Source: Duganella sacchari | GTDB taxonomy: Bacteria > Pseudomonadota > Gammaproteobacteria > Burkholderiales > Burkholderiaceae_D | DNA: 64,000 nucleotides | NCBI RefSeq assembly: GCF_900143065.1 | Contig: NZ_FRCX01000001.1 | Location: forward strand, 1-64,000 | Reading direction: 5' to 3' | Shown here: one piece after another, positions 17,396 through 25,900 of the stretch | Position numbering within the stretch: the first letter of the stretch is position 1 | How the letters are laid out: every line of letters starts with the position of its first letter | The notes under the pieces: model-generated | The model's database searches: none | The model's input: the letters and a program-made list of their open reading frames with translations, nothing else | What the model was told of the DNA's origin: nothing | Position numbers and translations under genes: made by a program

Positions 17396-17713
17396 TCATG
17401 GTGCATCATTGAAGAAGTATCGAAGTTTTATTAGTACCATCAACTCAATCAGTATGGTCGATATAGCCAACCCGGTCAGACCCAATGCAGATAGCCTTCG
17501 TTGAGTAGCATGCCAAGCAGTTACAATGAAGGCGCAAGCACCGCAAAGCTGCAACAGAGCGAAAGTCGTTTTTACTTCAGTTCGGGCATAATCAAATCCG
17601 CACACTAGTTCCCGGCCTCCCTGATTAATCGAAGAGCACCAATATGACTCTGGGATACACAGGCCAGCAAATAACAGCACCAACGGTGCCCAAGCTAAAG
17701 CACTTCTATACAT
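17396..17713 (-). CDS. Small membrane protein, intact member of a tandem duplicate
   Basis: A 105-residue protein with three hydrophobic helices (LAWAPLVLLFAGLCIPESYW, FALLQLCGACAFIVTAWHA, LAISTILIELMVLIKLRYF). Four Cys occur in the first half (GLCIPES, WCSSINQGG, LVCGFDYA, LCGAC). The start at 17713 has an AGAGAAG site. Its diverged frameshifted copy follows 49 bases downstream. No family is recognised; conservation between the copies shows it has been a real gene. Confidence 0.7.
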   Translation of the reverse strand: MYRSALAWAPLVLLFAGLCIPESYWCSSINQGGRELVCGFDYARTEVKTTFALLQLCGACAFIVTAWHATQRRLSALGLTGLAISTILIELMVLIKLRYFFNDAP

Positions 17714-17769
17714 AATCAACTTCTCTTGTTCTCAGCGGCTGTTTCTGACTGGTAGCTGAATTTTTTCAT

Positions 17770-18219
17770 TTAGTCCCACCACGCGCCGCAACTAAGTTCA
17801 ACATCATCGGATTCGAACTTATCTGCGCCTAGTTGATGAAGGAACAAATTCCTGAGTTCGGAAATTAATGAATCACGGTCTTGCTCAGAAATACGAGTGC
17901 CACTGGGGCGAGATGGAGTGTCTTCAAGCTGATGCGTCCAATGTGCGAAGTCGACCATCAATAATGGTGAGCCCGCACGACCAAACCGCCAACCAGCGAC
18001 GCGACCACGAAACTGATCAAGCGCACTGCAAATTGTCTTCGCATCAAATGCATCATGCGACGGAACAACCGAAATCACCAACTTAATCTCATCTGTCGTC
18101 AGTCGCTCGGTCAGAAAATCGAGTGAGCGAAATTTTGCATCATCATCTATTAAATCACCGTACCCAAGCCTAACGAATTGCTCCGCAACCTCTACACGGC
18201 CAATAATTGTTTTTTCCAT
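17770..18219 (-). CDS. Hypothetical protein of the accessory block
   Basis: A 149-residue soluble protein (MEKTIIGRVEVAEQFVRLGYGDLIDDDAKFRSLDFLTERLTTDEIKLVISVVPSHDAFDAKTICSALDQFRGRVAGWRFGRAGSPLLMVDFAHW…). It ends in an acidic tail with ELSCGAWWD. Predicted alpha/beta composition, no signal peptide or membrane segment. The coding character is good, but no family is recognised. It lies in the TGGCCG-motif array. Confidence 0.6.
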   Translation of the reverse strand: MEKTIIGRVEVAEQFVRLGYGDLIDDDAKFRSLDFLTERLTTDEIKLVISVVPSHDAFDAKTICSALDQFRGRVAGWRFGRAGSPLLMVDFAHWTHQLEDTPSRPSGTRISEQDRDSLISELRNLFLHQLGADKFESDDVELSCGAWWD

Positions 18220-18291
18220 TTTGATTTTTCACAACAGTTGCAAACACCAAACGGCTGCTATTGGCCGGTTGCAGTAGCGCCGACCTATCAA

Positions 18292-18492
18292 TTAGCGCCG
18301 CTTGTCGTCCGTTATCTGGGCTAGTAACTCTGGGGGAATTTTTTGTCCATTTGAACTCAAATGACGTATCGTCTCATGCAGTAAGTTCATTCGGGTAGTT
18401 TTTACTACGGCCCAAGCAACAATTCCTACAATCGGCGTCAGAAGAGCAATTATCGGAATCAGCAGCGGCGATATATCGGTGAGAAAACTCAT
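18292..18492 (-). CDS. Small single-pass membrane protein (DUF6249-like)
   Basis: A 66-residue product: one transmembrane segment (ISPLLIPIIALLTPIVGIVAWAVV) followed by a cytoplasmic tail RMNLLHETIRHLSSNGQKIPPELLAQITDDKRR. That layout, including the 'G-x-x-IPPELL' tail, resembles DUF6249-type proteins, which in betaproteobacteria often sit with sigma factors. No such partner is seen here. The start at 18492 is chosen over an AT-rich 10-residue extension. Confidence 0.55.
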   Translation of the reverse strand: MSFLTDISPLLIPIIALLTPIVGIVAWAVVKTTRMNLLHETIRHLSSNGQKIPPELLAQITDDKRR

Positions 18493-18587
18493 TTTTTTAA
18501 TTATTAATAAATTTAATTTCAAAGATCGGTTTCACAGGAATGACGGTTCATGGCCGGTTGCGTCTAACTCTGCCCATACAAGCCCAG

Positions 18588-18908
18588 TCATTTTCCAAAA
18601 AATTTTCGAAGCCCCCACAACAAGACAGCAGAACAGATGATGCCAACCAAAGTGATACAAATGTAGCGTACGGTCAGCGAATCTATTCCATTGTCGGAAG
18701 CCCCAGAAACGTTTCCCGATAAACCAATGTTGGAAAAAGTTGAAGTGAAACAAACGGCCATTATTACGTACGCTGCGACCAAGCCTATCGAGGCAAACCA
18801 CCATGGACTAGTTATCTTATCTCTCCAAAAGTACCAAAATCCTGCGACTTGAGCTACCGGGAGAAAGATACTTATGACCAATGCGTTGCCGAGTATAGAG
18901 CTCATCAT
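18588..18908 (-). CDS. Hypothetical membrane protein of the accessory block
   Basis: A 106-residue protein with three hydrophobic segments (ALVISIFLPVAQVAGFWYF, WFASIGLVAAYVIMAVCF, YICITLVGIICSAVLLWGL) and an 'SNIGLSGNVSGASDNGIDS' loop. A very good AAGGAGAAG site precedes the ATG at 18908. No family is recognised. It is flanked by gaps carrying the TGGCCG-type palindrome. Confidence 0.6.
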   Translation of the reverse strand: MMSSILGNALVISIFLPVAQVAGFWYFWRDKITSPWWFASIGLVAAYVIMAVCFTSTFSNIGLSGNVSGASDNGIDSLTVRYICITLVGIICSAVLLWGLRKFFGK

Positions 18909-18986
18909 ATAAAACTTCTCCTTCTCAGTAACAGTCTAGCAACCAATGCCCGGAAAAGGCCGACCACTCCCTCCTAATCGGGTTCA

Positions 18987-19196
18987 TCATTCCTTAACCA
19001 CCTTTCCCAGCTTTAAGAAAACCCATGCAATCCCCAAAAGTGGCAATGTCATCGCCAGAGTAAGAAGTAATGCAGGAATCGGAGGCGCATGCATCCAAAC
19101 TACCGCTCCGAAAAGGTAAACAACGGCGACGAGCGCAATCACCACGTTTAGCAAATGGCCGGCCAGCAACGATAGTTTTTTGGCGATTTTTTTCAT
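18987..19196 (-). CDS. Small two-helix membrane protein of the accessory block
   Basis: A 69-residue protein: basic N-terminus (MKKIAKKLSLL), two transmembrane helices (LLNVVIALVAVVYLFGAVVW and LLLTLAMTLPLLGIAWVFL), short KLGKVVKE tail. The positive-inside pattern suits both termini in the cytoplasm. No recognised family. Confidence 0.5.
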   Translation of the reverse strand: MKKIAKKLSLLAGHLLNVVIALVAVVYLFGAVVWMHAPPIPALLLTLAMTLPLLGIAWVFLKLGKVVKE

Positions 19197-19273
19197 AGTC
19201 CGTGGCTGCCTTGCCTACGCAAATAAGACCAATCAAAGGCGTGTGTCAGAGTCTGTTCTTGGCCGTTGGCAAC

Positions 19274-19750
19274 CTAGAATAATTTCCAGCAAACTGGCCT
19301 GCTGCCGCCAATATTGGCGCCAGTCGAGGTAACGCGTGGCTCATGATCGACTAGAACCCCAACTAACGGCTTCTGCTGTTTAACGGACTCGCGTATGTCG
19401 CTCCATTCGATACCAGCAAGCGGTAACCTCAAGCGCTGAGCTAATGTTCCATCTCCTTCGGCCCACGAGAGGTATAAAAAACGCGCGGCAGGTGGGCCGT
19501 GAGCGAAAGAGCCGAGCAACACGGGCTCACCGGATTTCCCAGATTTTACTTGGAGAGATAGTTCAAATGTAGTTTCACCAGCGGCGCCAATAGTTCCGAT
19601 TTGCAGGCGCCCGCCTTTGTCTTGCACACCGAAAGTTCCGGGTTTGCGCCCCCAAATTAACGGTCCTTTACCGTCATAGACTACTCTCAAGTGTACGAAA
19701 TCCATTTTCGAAATCAATTCGTCATTTTTAGCCAACAGCCAGCCAATCAC
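19274..19750 (-). CDS. DUF5990 family protein
   Basis: A 158-residue soluble protein. FGVQDKGGRLQIGTIGAAGETTFELSLQVK, GSFAHGPPAARFLYLSWAEGDGTLAQRLRLPLAGIEWSDI matches my memory of DUF5990 (FGLQDKKG … FVHGPPAARFLYL … RRIKVPL). The GTG at 19750 has GAGGG 9 bases upstream. An internal ATG at 19705 fits the usual family N-terminus but has no ribosome site. Function is unknown. It is the first gene of the minus-strand accessory block, divergent from the SDR gene. Confidence 0.75.
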   Translation of the reverse strand: MIGWLLAKNDELISKMDFVHLRVVYDGKGPLIWGRKPGTFGVQDKGGRLQIGTIGAAGETTFELSLQVKSGKSGEPVLLGSFAHGPPAARFLYLSWAEGDGTLAQRLRLPLAGIEWSDIRESVKQQKPLVGVLVDHEPRVTSTGANIGGSRPVCWKLF

Positions 19751-19927
19751 ATTCAGGTACCCTCACAGTACACAAGACGATGGCAATTTACCATATAAGC
19801 CTTGCCGAAAATCTAGCGAAATGCCACTGAGGAAACTGCGATCGAAATAACTCTTTAAGGTAGATTGCCTTCCCTCGCTTTTCGACTAGGATGGAGCGGC
19901 ACATCACCTAACTCGAAAGGACATGTC

Positions 19928-20716
19928 ATGCAGATTGATCTGAAGGGTAAGACAGCTATCGTTACTGGTTCCACGCGTGGCATCGGTTACGCCATTGCAC
20001 TGGGCCTGGCCGGCGCTGGAGCGACGGTTGTTATCACGGGCCGCAAGCAGACGGACGTAGATCAGGCGCTCAACAAGCTGCGCGATCAGGTGCAGGGAGC
20101 GCAGGTGCGCGGTGTGGCGGCGGATCTGGGGAATGCGGCAGGTTTCGCTATCCTGCAAAAGGCCGAGCCGGTGGCGGACATCCTGGTCAACAACCTCGGT
20201 ATCTTCAATTTGCAGCCATTCGCCGAGATTCCCGATGAAGAGTGGATGCGCTTCTTTGAAATCAACATCATGTCGGGCGTGCGCGCCAGTCGCGCTTACC
20301 TGCCCGGCATGCAGCAGAAGAACTGGGGACGTATCGTGTTCATTTCGTCGGAATCGGGACTGAATATTCCAGCCGATATGATTCACTACGGGTTCACCAA
20401 GACCGGTTATCTGGCGATCTCGCGCGGCCTGGCCAAGAGTCTGGCCGGCACCGGCATCACGGTGAATGCGGTGCTGCCCGGACCTACGCTATCGGAGGGG
20501 GTGCAGCACCTGGTGGCGCCGGATGCCGACTATGCGGCTGCGGAGCGCGAGGCCAACGCCTTTGTGAAAGAGCATCGCAGCACCTCCATCATCCAGCGGG
20601 TGGCGACGCCGGAGGAAGTCGCCAACATGGTGGTCTATGTCTGCTCGCCACAGGCATCGGCCACCACCGGCGCGGCACTGCGCGTGGACGGCGGCGTGGT
20701 CGATACCATCAGCTGA
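19928..20716 (+). CDS. SDR family oxidoreductase
   Basis: A 262-residue classical short-chain dehydrogenase. The cofactor motif TGSTRGIG is at ~14–21, VNNLG follows LADI-type strand 4 (VADILVNNLGIF), and the catalytic Tyr154 and Lys158 are in HYGFTK, with Ser in FISSESGLNIP. The C-terminus GAALRVDGGVVDTI is typical of 3-oxoacyl-ACP-reductase-like members, with an inserted loop (APDADYAAAEREANAFVKEHR). The start at 19928 is chosen by family fit. Base composition returns to GC-rich here. The substrate is unknown. It converges on the operon ending at 20720. Confidence 0.92.
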   Translation: MQIDLKGKTAIVTGSTRGIGYAIALGLAGAGATVVITGRKQTDVDQALNKLRDQVQGAQVRGVAADLGNAAGFAILQKAEPVADILVNNLGIFNLQPFAEIPDEEWMRFFEINIMSGVRASRAYLPGMQQKNWGRIVFISSESGLNIPADMIHYGFTKTGYLAISRGLAKSLAGTGITVNAVLPGPTLSEGVQHLVAPDADYAAAEREANAFVKEHRSTSIIQRVATPEEVANMVVYVCSPQASATTGAALRVDGGVVDTIS

Positions 20717-20719
20717 CGG

Positions 20720-21175
20720 CTATTTGTAGATACCGCAGCCGATCACCACATCGTCCACACGCTCAACGTAAGTGCGTTTGGCGTCAATGGTGCCAGTGCT
20801 CGGGTTAGGCCATTTGTAATCGACCCAGCCTTTGCCTTCTTTGCCCATGCCGACGGCGAGTATGTCCTTGATGAGGAACTTGCCGTCCGCATCCTTCATC
20901 TCCTTGACGTTTTTGCCGACCAGCTTCTGGTTGGCGCCATTGGACGTTTCGATGCCGTCGCCATTGGCGGAGAAGGTGAAAATATACAGGTCCTTCTGGA
21001 TGAACTGTCCTTTCGGATTATTGAACTCGGCGTAGGCCTTTTCTTTGCCATTCTTCTTGAGGAAGTCGCCGGCTTTTTTCACCATGGCCACCGCTTCATC
21101 CGCCGTGCCCTTTTCTGCCGCGCCGGCGACACCCATCCACACCATCAACAGCACCATCAATATACGCTTGAACAT
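20720..21175 (-). CDS. Secreted single-Cache-domain protein
   Basis: A 151-residue protein with a signal peptide (MFKRILMVLLMVWMGVAGAA). The mature part AVAMVKKAGDFLKKNGKEKAYAEFNNPKGQFIQKDLYIFTFSANGDGIETSNGANQKLVGKNVKEMKDADGK… resembles the stand-alone Cache type 2 domain: KDLYIFTFSANG…LVGKN…DADGKFLIKD…G-x-G-W-V-D-Y-K-W. Cache domains bind small ligands, often amino or carboxylic acids. A good AAGGAG site precedes the ATG at 21175. It starts 9 bases after the porin stop and is the last gene of the oxoprolinase operon, where it may act as a periplasmic ligand-binding protein. That role is inference. Confidence 0.8.
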   Translation of the reverse strand: MFKRILMVLLMVWMGVAGAAEKGTADEAVAMVKKAGDFLKKNGKEKAYAEFNNPKGQFIQKDLYIFTFSANGDGIETSNGANQKLVGKNVKEMKDADGKFLIKDILAVGMGKEGKGWVDYKWPNPSTGTIDAKRTYVERVDDVVIGCGIYK

Positions 21176-21184
21176 AACCACTCC

Positions 21185-22249
21185 TTAAAAAATATGGCGG
21201 ATGCCGAGGTTGAGCGCGCGGTTGCCGGTACCGCCTTCAATCGCGCTGCCGACCGTGTAGCCGGCGCCGTTCTTGTTGCGGATGTAACCGTACACGCCAT
21301 ATAGGTCGGTACGTTTGGACAGGTAGTAGCGATACCCCGCCGCAAACTGCTCCGCATCCTGATTGAAGCCGGTCTTGTCGTTCTTGCGAATGTAGGAGCC
21401 CAGCCAAGTGCCCAGGCCAGCAGGCACGGTCACGCCCAGCAGAATGACGTCGCTGTCGGTAGACGGTGTCGGCGCCACCGCCGCGCCAAACGGATTGGCC
21501 AGGTTGCGCGGCAAGGCGCTGTTGACGCCTTTGTCCACCCCATAGGCGAAATGCGCCTTGGCCACGCCGAAGTCGTACAGCGCTGTAATCACGGAGTTAC
21601 GCGCACTGCTGACGTTCTTCACGGTGGCAGTTTCGTTGTTGCGATAGTGCGTGGAGAGCCGCAATGTCAACGGACCGCCGACGTATGCCAGGGTGCCGCC
21701 GAACTGGCGGCTGGCACTATTGTCACCAGCCACCTCGCCGGCGCCGTACACCACCTCCGTGCTGAAGCCATGCACCATCGGCGAGATGTATTTGACGGCA
21801 TTGTCCATGCGGCTCGCACTATTGCCGGTCGATGCCATGAGGTTCTTGGTATCGCCCGCAGTACCGGAACCGAAGGGATCAACCGCCGCCACGGCCAGAT
21901 ACTGCGGCGTGTACTGGCGGCCTATCGCCACTGTACCGGCGCTGCCTTGCAGGCCGACGTAAGCCTGACGGCCGAACAGCAGACCGCCCTGCCCCATCGC
22001 GCCGGTATCGCCCTGGAAGCCGTTCTCCACCAGGAAGATCGCCGACATGCCGCCGCCCAGATCCTCCGTGCCTTTGAAACCGATGCGCGAGCCTGATTCC
22101 ACACCGCTCGTCACCTTGGTGCTGGAAGCCGTGCCGCCACTCTCGTGCACCAGCGCCATGTCGAATATGCCGTACACGGTGACGTTGGACTGCGCCGCCG
22201 CCATGCCTGCCACTGCACTCAATGCGAGTGCCATCATTGTTTTTTTCAT
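21185..22249 (-). CDS. Gram-negative trimeric porin
   Basis: A 354-residue outer-membrane porin of the betaproteobacterial OmpC/PorB type. Signal peptide MKKTMMALALSAVAGMAAAQ, then SNVTVYGIFDMALVHESGG. Alternating beta-strand patterns run to the C-terminal GTGNRALNLGIRHIF, ending in the Phe required for barrel insertion; RIGFKGTEDLGGGMSAIFLVENGF and FGRQAYVGLQGSAGTVAIGRQYTP are porin hallmarks. The start at 22249 has GGGAG nearby. It lies 20 bases after the oxoprolinase gene and so is likely the outer-membrane uptake route of this catabolic operon. Confidence 0.93.
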   Translation of the reverse strand: MKKTMMALALSAVAGMAAAQSNVTVYGIFDMALVHESGGTASSTKVTSGVESGSRIGFKGTEDLGGGMSAIFLVENGFQGDTGAMGQGGLLFGRQAYVGLQGSAGTVAIGRQYTPQYLAVAAVDPFGSGTAGDTKNLMASTGNSASRMDNAVKYISPMVHGFSTEVVYGAGEVAGDNSASRQFGGTLAYVGGPLTLRLSTHYRNNETATVKNVSSARNSVITALYDFGVAKAHFAYGVDKGVNSALPRNLANPFGAAVAPTPSTDSDVILLGVTVPAGLGTWLGSYIRKNDKTGFNQDAEQFAAGYRYYLSKRTDLYGVYGYIRNKNGAGYTVGSAIEGGTGNRALNLGIRHIF

Positions 22250-22269
22250 TGTCATCTCCCTTGTTTTAG

Positions 22270-25200
22270 TTAAGCGCCGAAGCCACCACCGCCCGGCGTT
22301 TCAATCGCAAACACATCGCCTGCCTGCATCTCCGCGGTATGGGTCGCACCAAATTCCTCGACCGTGCCATCGCCGCGCTCCACCCAGTTGCGTCCCAATG
22401 CGCCCGCCTCCGCGCCCTGCAGGCCAAACGGTGCGATGCGGCGGTGGCCGGCCAGGATGTTGGCGGTCATCGCTTCCAGGAAGCGGATGCGGCGCAGCGC
22501 ACCATCACCGCCACGATGCAGCCCCGCGCCGCCGCTGCCGCGACGGATGGCATGCGTCTCTACCAGCACCGGGAAGCGCCACTCCAGCACTTCCGGATCG
22601 GTCATGCGCGAGTTGGTCATGTGGGTCTGCACAGCGGCTGTACCGTCAAATCCGGGACCGGCGCCAGAGCCGCCAGCAATCGTCTCGTAGTACTGGTGTT
22701 CGTCGTTACCGAAGGTGAAGTTGTTCATCGTGCCCTGCGAGGCGGACATCACGCCCAGCGCGCCATACAGGGCGTCCGTGACGTACTGCGATACTTCCAC
22801 GTTCCCAGCGACCACCGCTGCCGGATAGCGCGGGTTCAGCATCGAGCCTTCCGGCACGATGAGGTGCAGTGGTTTGAGTACGCCTTCGTTCATCGGAATA
22901 TCACTGTCGATCAACGTGCGGAATACGTACAGCACCGCCGCCTTGCACACCGACAGCGGCGCGTTGAAGTTGGTCGGACGCTGCTCGCTGGTGCCGGTGA
23001 AGTCAACGATGGCGCTGCCGCTATCACGGTCGATGGTCAGCTTCACCTGCAGCAGCGCGCCGTCATCCATTTCGTAAGCGAAGCTGGCATCGCGCAGCTG
23101 GCGGATGGCCTTGCGTACGGCCTGCTCGGCGTTGTCCTGCACGTGCTGCATGTAAGCCAGCACCACCTCGTCACCGTACGTCGCTACGGCCTTCAGCAAT
23201 TCATTGGCGCCGGTTTCGCATGCTCCCAGTTGCGCGATGAGGTCAGCGATGTTCTGGTCGATGTTACGGCTCGGCCAGGGGCCGGCGGCAAACAGCGCCC
23301 GCACTTCCTGTTCGAGGAAGACACCACGGTCGACGATCTTCAGGTTATCCAGCAGGACACCCTCTTCCAGGATGCTGGTGCTATTCGGTGGCATGGAACC
23401 TGGCGTGATGCCGCCCACATCGCCATGGTGGCCGCGCGCGGCGACGTAGAACAGCGGCTGATCGGCATTGCCATACACCGGGCAAACCACGGTGATGTCC
23501 GGCAGGTGGGTGCCGCCGTTGTATGGCACGTTAAGCACATACGCATCGCCCGGCGCCATGGTGGCGGCATGCTGGCGGATGACGCACTGCACGCTGTCAC
23601 TCATCGAGCCAAGGTGCACCGGAATGTGCGGCGCATTGGCGATCAGATTGCCATGGCGGTCGAACACGGCGCAGGAAAAGTCCAGGCGCTCCTTCATATT
23701 GACCGAATACGCGGTGTTCTCCAGGGTGGTGCCCATCTGGCGCGCGATCGCCATGAACAGGTTGTTGAAGATCTCCAGGTGAATCGGATGCACGGCAGTG
23801 GTCATCTTGTGCGCGGCGCCGGCGGCGACCACGCGCTCCAGCAGCAGCGTATGGTCCGGCAGCACGCGTGCGCTCCAGCCGGCATCCACCACCGTGGTGG
23901 CGATGGCTTCGCGGATCAACGCCGGGCCGGCGACGCGGCTACCCGCTGGCAGCTCGGCGCGTACATACAGCGGGATCGGCACCGTCTGGCCATCAACGTA
24001 GCTGTAGACGCGGCCATCCACCACATTCCCGCCGCCGGACGGCACGGAGATTTCAAAGTCGGCGCCATCGCCGGCGCCTATCGCCTCGGCGGACACGGAC
24101 TCAATCACCAACGGCTGGCCTTCCATCACGAAGCCGAAGCGGCTGCGGTACAGCGTGGCGAAGGCTTCGGCCATGGCGACCTCGCTGTCCAACGCGACGA
24201 CGAAAGCAGAGTCGCTGTCCTGATATTTCACCCGCGCGCACAGTTCAACGCTGATGTCGTCCAATGCGACCTGCTGCGCCAGCAGTTCGTCGGCCGCCTG
24301 CTGCGTCAACGTCGCCAGTTGCGGCGCCAGCGCGGCGAGCGTGGCGGCATTCAGCGGCTGCTCGACGGCGGCTTCGCGCATTGCACGAATGTCCGCCAGT
24401 CCCATGCCGAATGCCGACAACACGCCAGCAAACGGATGAATCGCGATCTTGCTCATGCCCAGGACATCGGCCACGCGGCAGGCGTGCTGACCACCGGCGC
24501 CGCCAAAGCAGCACATGGCGTAGCGGCTAACGTCATAGCCGCGCTCCACCGAAATCGATTTGATCGCCTGCGCCATATTGTCGACAGCGACCGCCAGGAA
24601 GCCATCCGCCACCGCCGATGGCGACAAGCGCGTACCGGTTTCGGCTTCGATCTGCTCGGCCAGTTTGCTGAAGCGGCGCACCACCACGTCACGGTCCAGC
24701 GGCTGGTCGCCGCTGGGGCCAAACACGTGCGGGAAGTGCTCGGGCTGAATCCGGCCCAGCATCACGTTGCAGTCGGTGACGGTCAGCGGCCCGCCTTTGC
24801 GGTAGCTGGCCGGCCCCGGATTGGCGCCCGCCGATTCCGGGCCAACCTTGAAGCGGCCATTCTCGAAGCTGCAAATCGAGCCGCCACCAGCTGCCACGGT
24901 GTGAATGTGCATCATCGGTGCGCGCACACGCACGCCAGCAACGACGGTCTCGAACACCCGCTCATAAGCGCCATCGTAATGCGCGACGTCGGTCGAGGTG
25001 CCGCCCATGTCAAAGCCGATCACCTGTTTCAGTCCGATCGCCTCACAGCTCTTGACCGCGCCGACGATGCCGCCAGCAGGCCCGGACAGAATCGCATCCT
25101 TGCCCTGGAAACGGCTGGCGTCCGTCAGGCCGCCATTGGATTGCATGAACATCAGGCGCACATCGCCGGTATCCGCCGAAACGCGCGACACATAATCGCG

Positions 25201-25878
25201 CAGCACAGGCGACAGGTAGGCATCCACCACCGTCGTATCGCCGCGGCCGACAATTTTCATCAGCGGGCTGACTTGATGGCTGACCGAGATTTGCCTGAAG
25301 CCTGCCTCTTCGGCCAGCACGCGCAGACGCCGTTCGTGCTGCGGGTAGCGGTATGCGTGCATGAGCACAATCGCAATCGCATCGATGCCGCGTTCGCGCA
25401 ATGACTGGAACTGGCGCCGCAGCAGCGCTTCGTCCGGCGCTTGCAGCACTTCGCCACGTGCACCGATACGTTCATCAATCTCGATCACGTCTTCATAGAG
25501 CAGATCCGGCAGTGCGATGTGCATGGCGAAGATATCCGGACGGTCCTGGTAGCCGATGCGCAGCTGGTCGGCGAAGCCACGGGTAATCGCCAGTGCGGTA
25601 CGCGCGCCTTTGCGCTCCAGCAGCGCATTGGTCGCCACCGTGGTGCCCATCTTGATGACCTCAATCTGCCCGGTTGGTAGTGGATCGCCAGCCTTCAGCC
25701 CCAGCATCTCGCGCATGCCCTGGGTAACGGCGTCGTCGTAGCGCTCCGGGCACTCCGACAGCAGCTTGTGCGTTACCAGCTTGCCGTCGGGACGGCGCGC
25801 GACGATGTCCGTGAAGGTGCCGCCACGGTCAACCCAGAATTGCCAGCGCAGTTGTTGAGCGGGGATGTCGTTTTTCAT
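22270..25878 (-). CDS. 5-oxoprolinase / hydantoinase, fused HyuA–HyuB type
   Basis: A 1202-residue cytoplasmic enzyme. Residues ~12–210 are the Hydant_A_N domain ([33 protein letters not shown]), ~210–520 hydantoinase A ([44 protein letters not shown]), and ~695–1200 hydantoinase B ([60 protein letters not shown]). The length and fusion are those of ATP-dependent OPLAH-type 5-oxoprolinases, which hydrolyse 5-oxo-L-proline to glutamate. Hydantoinase or acetophenone-carboxylase-like substrates cannot be excluded. The neighbouring D-glutamate-cyclase-like gene favours 5-oxoproline. Confidence 0.9.
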   Translation of the reverse strand: MKNDIPAQQLRWQFWVDRGGTFTDIVARRPDGKLVTHKLLSECPERYDDAVTQGMREMLGLKAGDPLPTGQIEVIKMGTTVATNALLERKGARTALAITRGFADQLRIGYQDRPDIFAMHIALPDLLYEDVIEIDERIGARGEVLQAPDEALLRRQFQSLRERGIDAIAIVLMHAYRYPQHERRLRVLAEEAGFRQISVSHQVSPLMKIVGRGDTTVVDAYLSPVLRDYVSRVSADTGDVRLMFMQSNGGLTDASRFQGKDAILSGPAGGIVGAVKSCEAIGLKQVIGFDMGGTSTDVAHYDGAYERVFETVVAGVRVRAPMMHIHTVAAGGGSICSFENGRFKVGPESAGANPGPASYRKGGPLTVTDCNVMLGRIQPEHFPHVFGPSGDQPLDRDVVVRRFSKLAEQIEAETGTRLSPSAVADGFLAVAVDNMAQAIKSISVERGYDVSRYAMCCFGGAGGQHACRVADVLGMSKIAIHPFAGVLSAFGMGLADIRAMREAAVEQPLNAATLAALAPQLATLTQQAADELLAQQVALDDISVELCARVKYQDSDSAFVVALDSEVAMAEAFATLYRSRFGFVMEGQPLVIESVSAEAIGAGDGADFEISVPSGGGNVVDGRVYSYVDGQTVPIPLYVRAELPAGSRVAGPALIREAIATTVVDAGWSARVLPDHTLLLERVVAAGAAHKMTTAVHPIHLEIFNNLFMAIARQMGTTLENTAYSVNMKERLDFSCAVFDRHGNLIANAPHIPVHLGSMSDSVQCVIRQHAATMAPGDAYVLNVPYNGGTHLPDITVVCPVYGNADQPLFYVAARGHHGDVGGITPGSMPPNSTSILEEGVLLDNLKIVDRGVFLEQEVRALFAAGPWPSRNIDQNIADLIAQLGACETGANELLKAVATYGDEVVLAYMQHVQDNAEQAVRKAIRQLRDASFAYEMDDGALLQVKLTIDRDSGSAIVDFTGTSEQRPTNFNAPLSVCKAAVLYVFRTLIDSDIPMNEGVLKPLHLIVPEGSMLNPRYPAAVVAGNVEVSQYVTDALYGALGVMSASQGTMNNFTFGNDEHQYYETIAGGSGAGPGFDGTAAVQTHMTNSRMTDPEVLEWRFPVLVETHAIRRGSGGAGLHRGGDGALRRIRFLEAMTANILAGHRRIAPFGLQGAEAGALGRNWVERGDGTVEEFGATHTAEMQAGDVFAIETPGGGGFGA

Positions 25879-25900
25879 GATGATGCCTTTAAGTCTGTAA

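Larger units (their letters stand above)
15801..19275. repeat. Dispersed imperfect palindrome around TGGCCG at gene boundaries (array of about nine)
   Basis: In this block of small minus-strand genes, the gaps carry a short sequence centred on TGGCCG or a one-base variant. Positions are 15812 (CGGA-N10-TCCG flanks), 16249, 16602, 17011 (TGGGCG), 17379 (inside GCCGATATCGGC), 18262 (CTGC-N10-GCAG), 18551 (GACG/CGTC), 18957 (AGGCCG) and 19260. The gap at 17714–17769 has only a diverged relative (about 17745–17758). Most copies are flanked by short complementary arms. No T-runs follow, so they are not ordinary terminators. The same element is not obvious elsewhere in the window. Confidence 0.6.

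Noticed and set aside
15801..19275. Classical integron gene cassettes with attC sites
   Set aside because: No integrase gene is in the window, and I do not see paired RYYYAAC/GTTRRRY core sites. The recurring motif is a shorter palindrome around TGGCCG.
14852..19750. Prophage or toxin–immunity locus
   Set aside because: No phage structural, integrase or lysis genes are visible, and no large polymorphic toxin gene adjoins the small genes. Immunity-like character is only an impression from size and composition.
22339..25404. A 1021-codon open frame antisense to the 5-oxoprolinase gene
   Set aside because: Composition is of antisense type (His/Arg/Gly-rich, no motifs), and the sense gene is clear over its full length.
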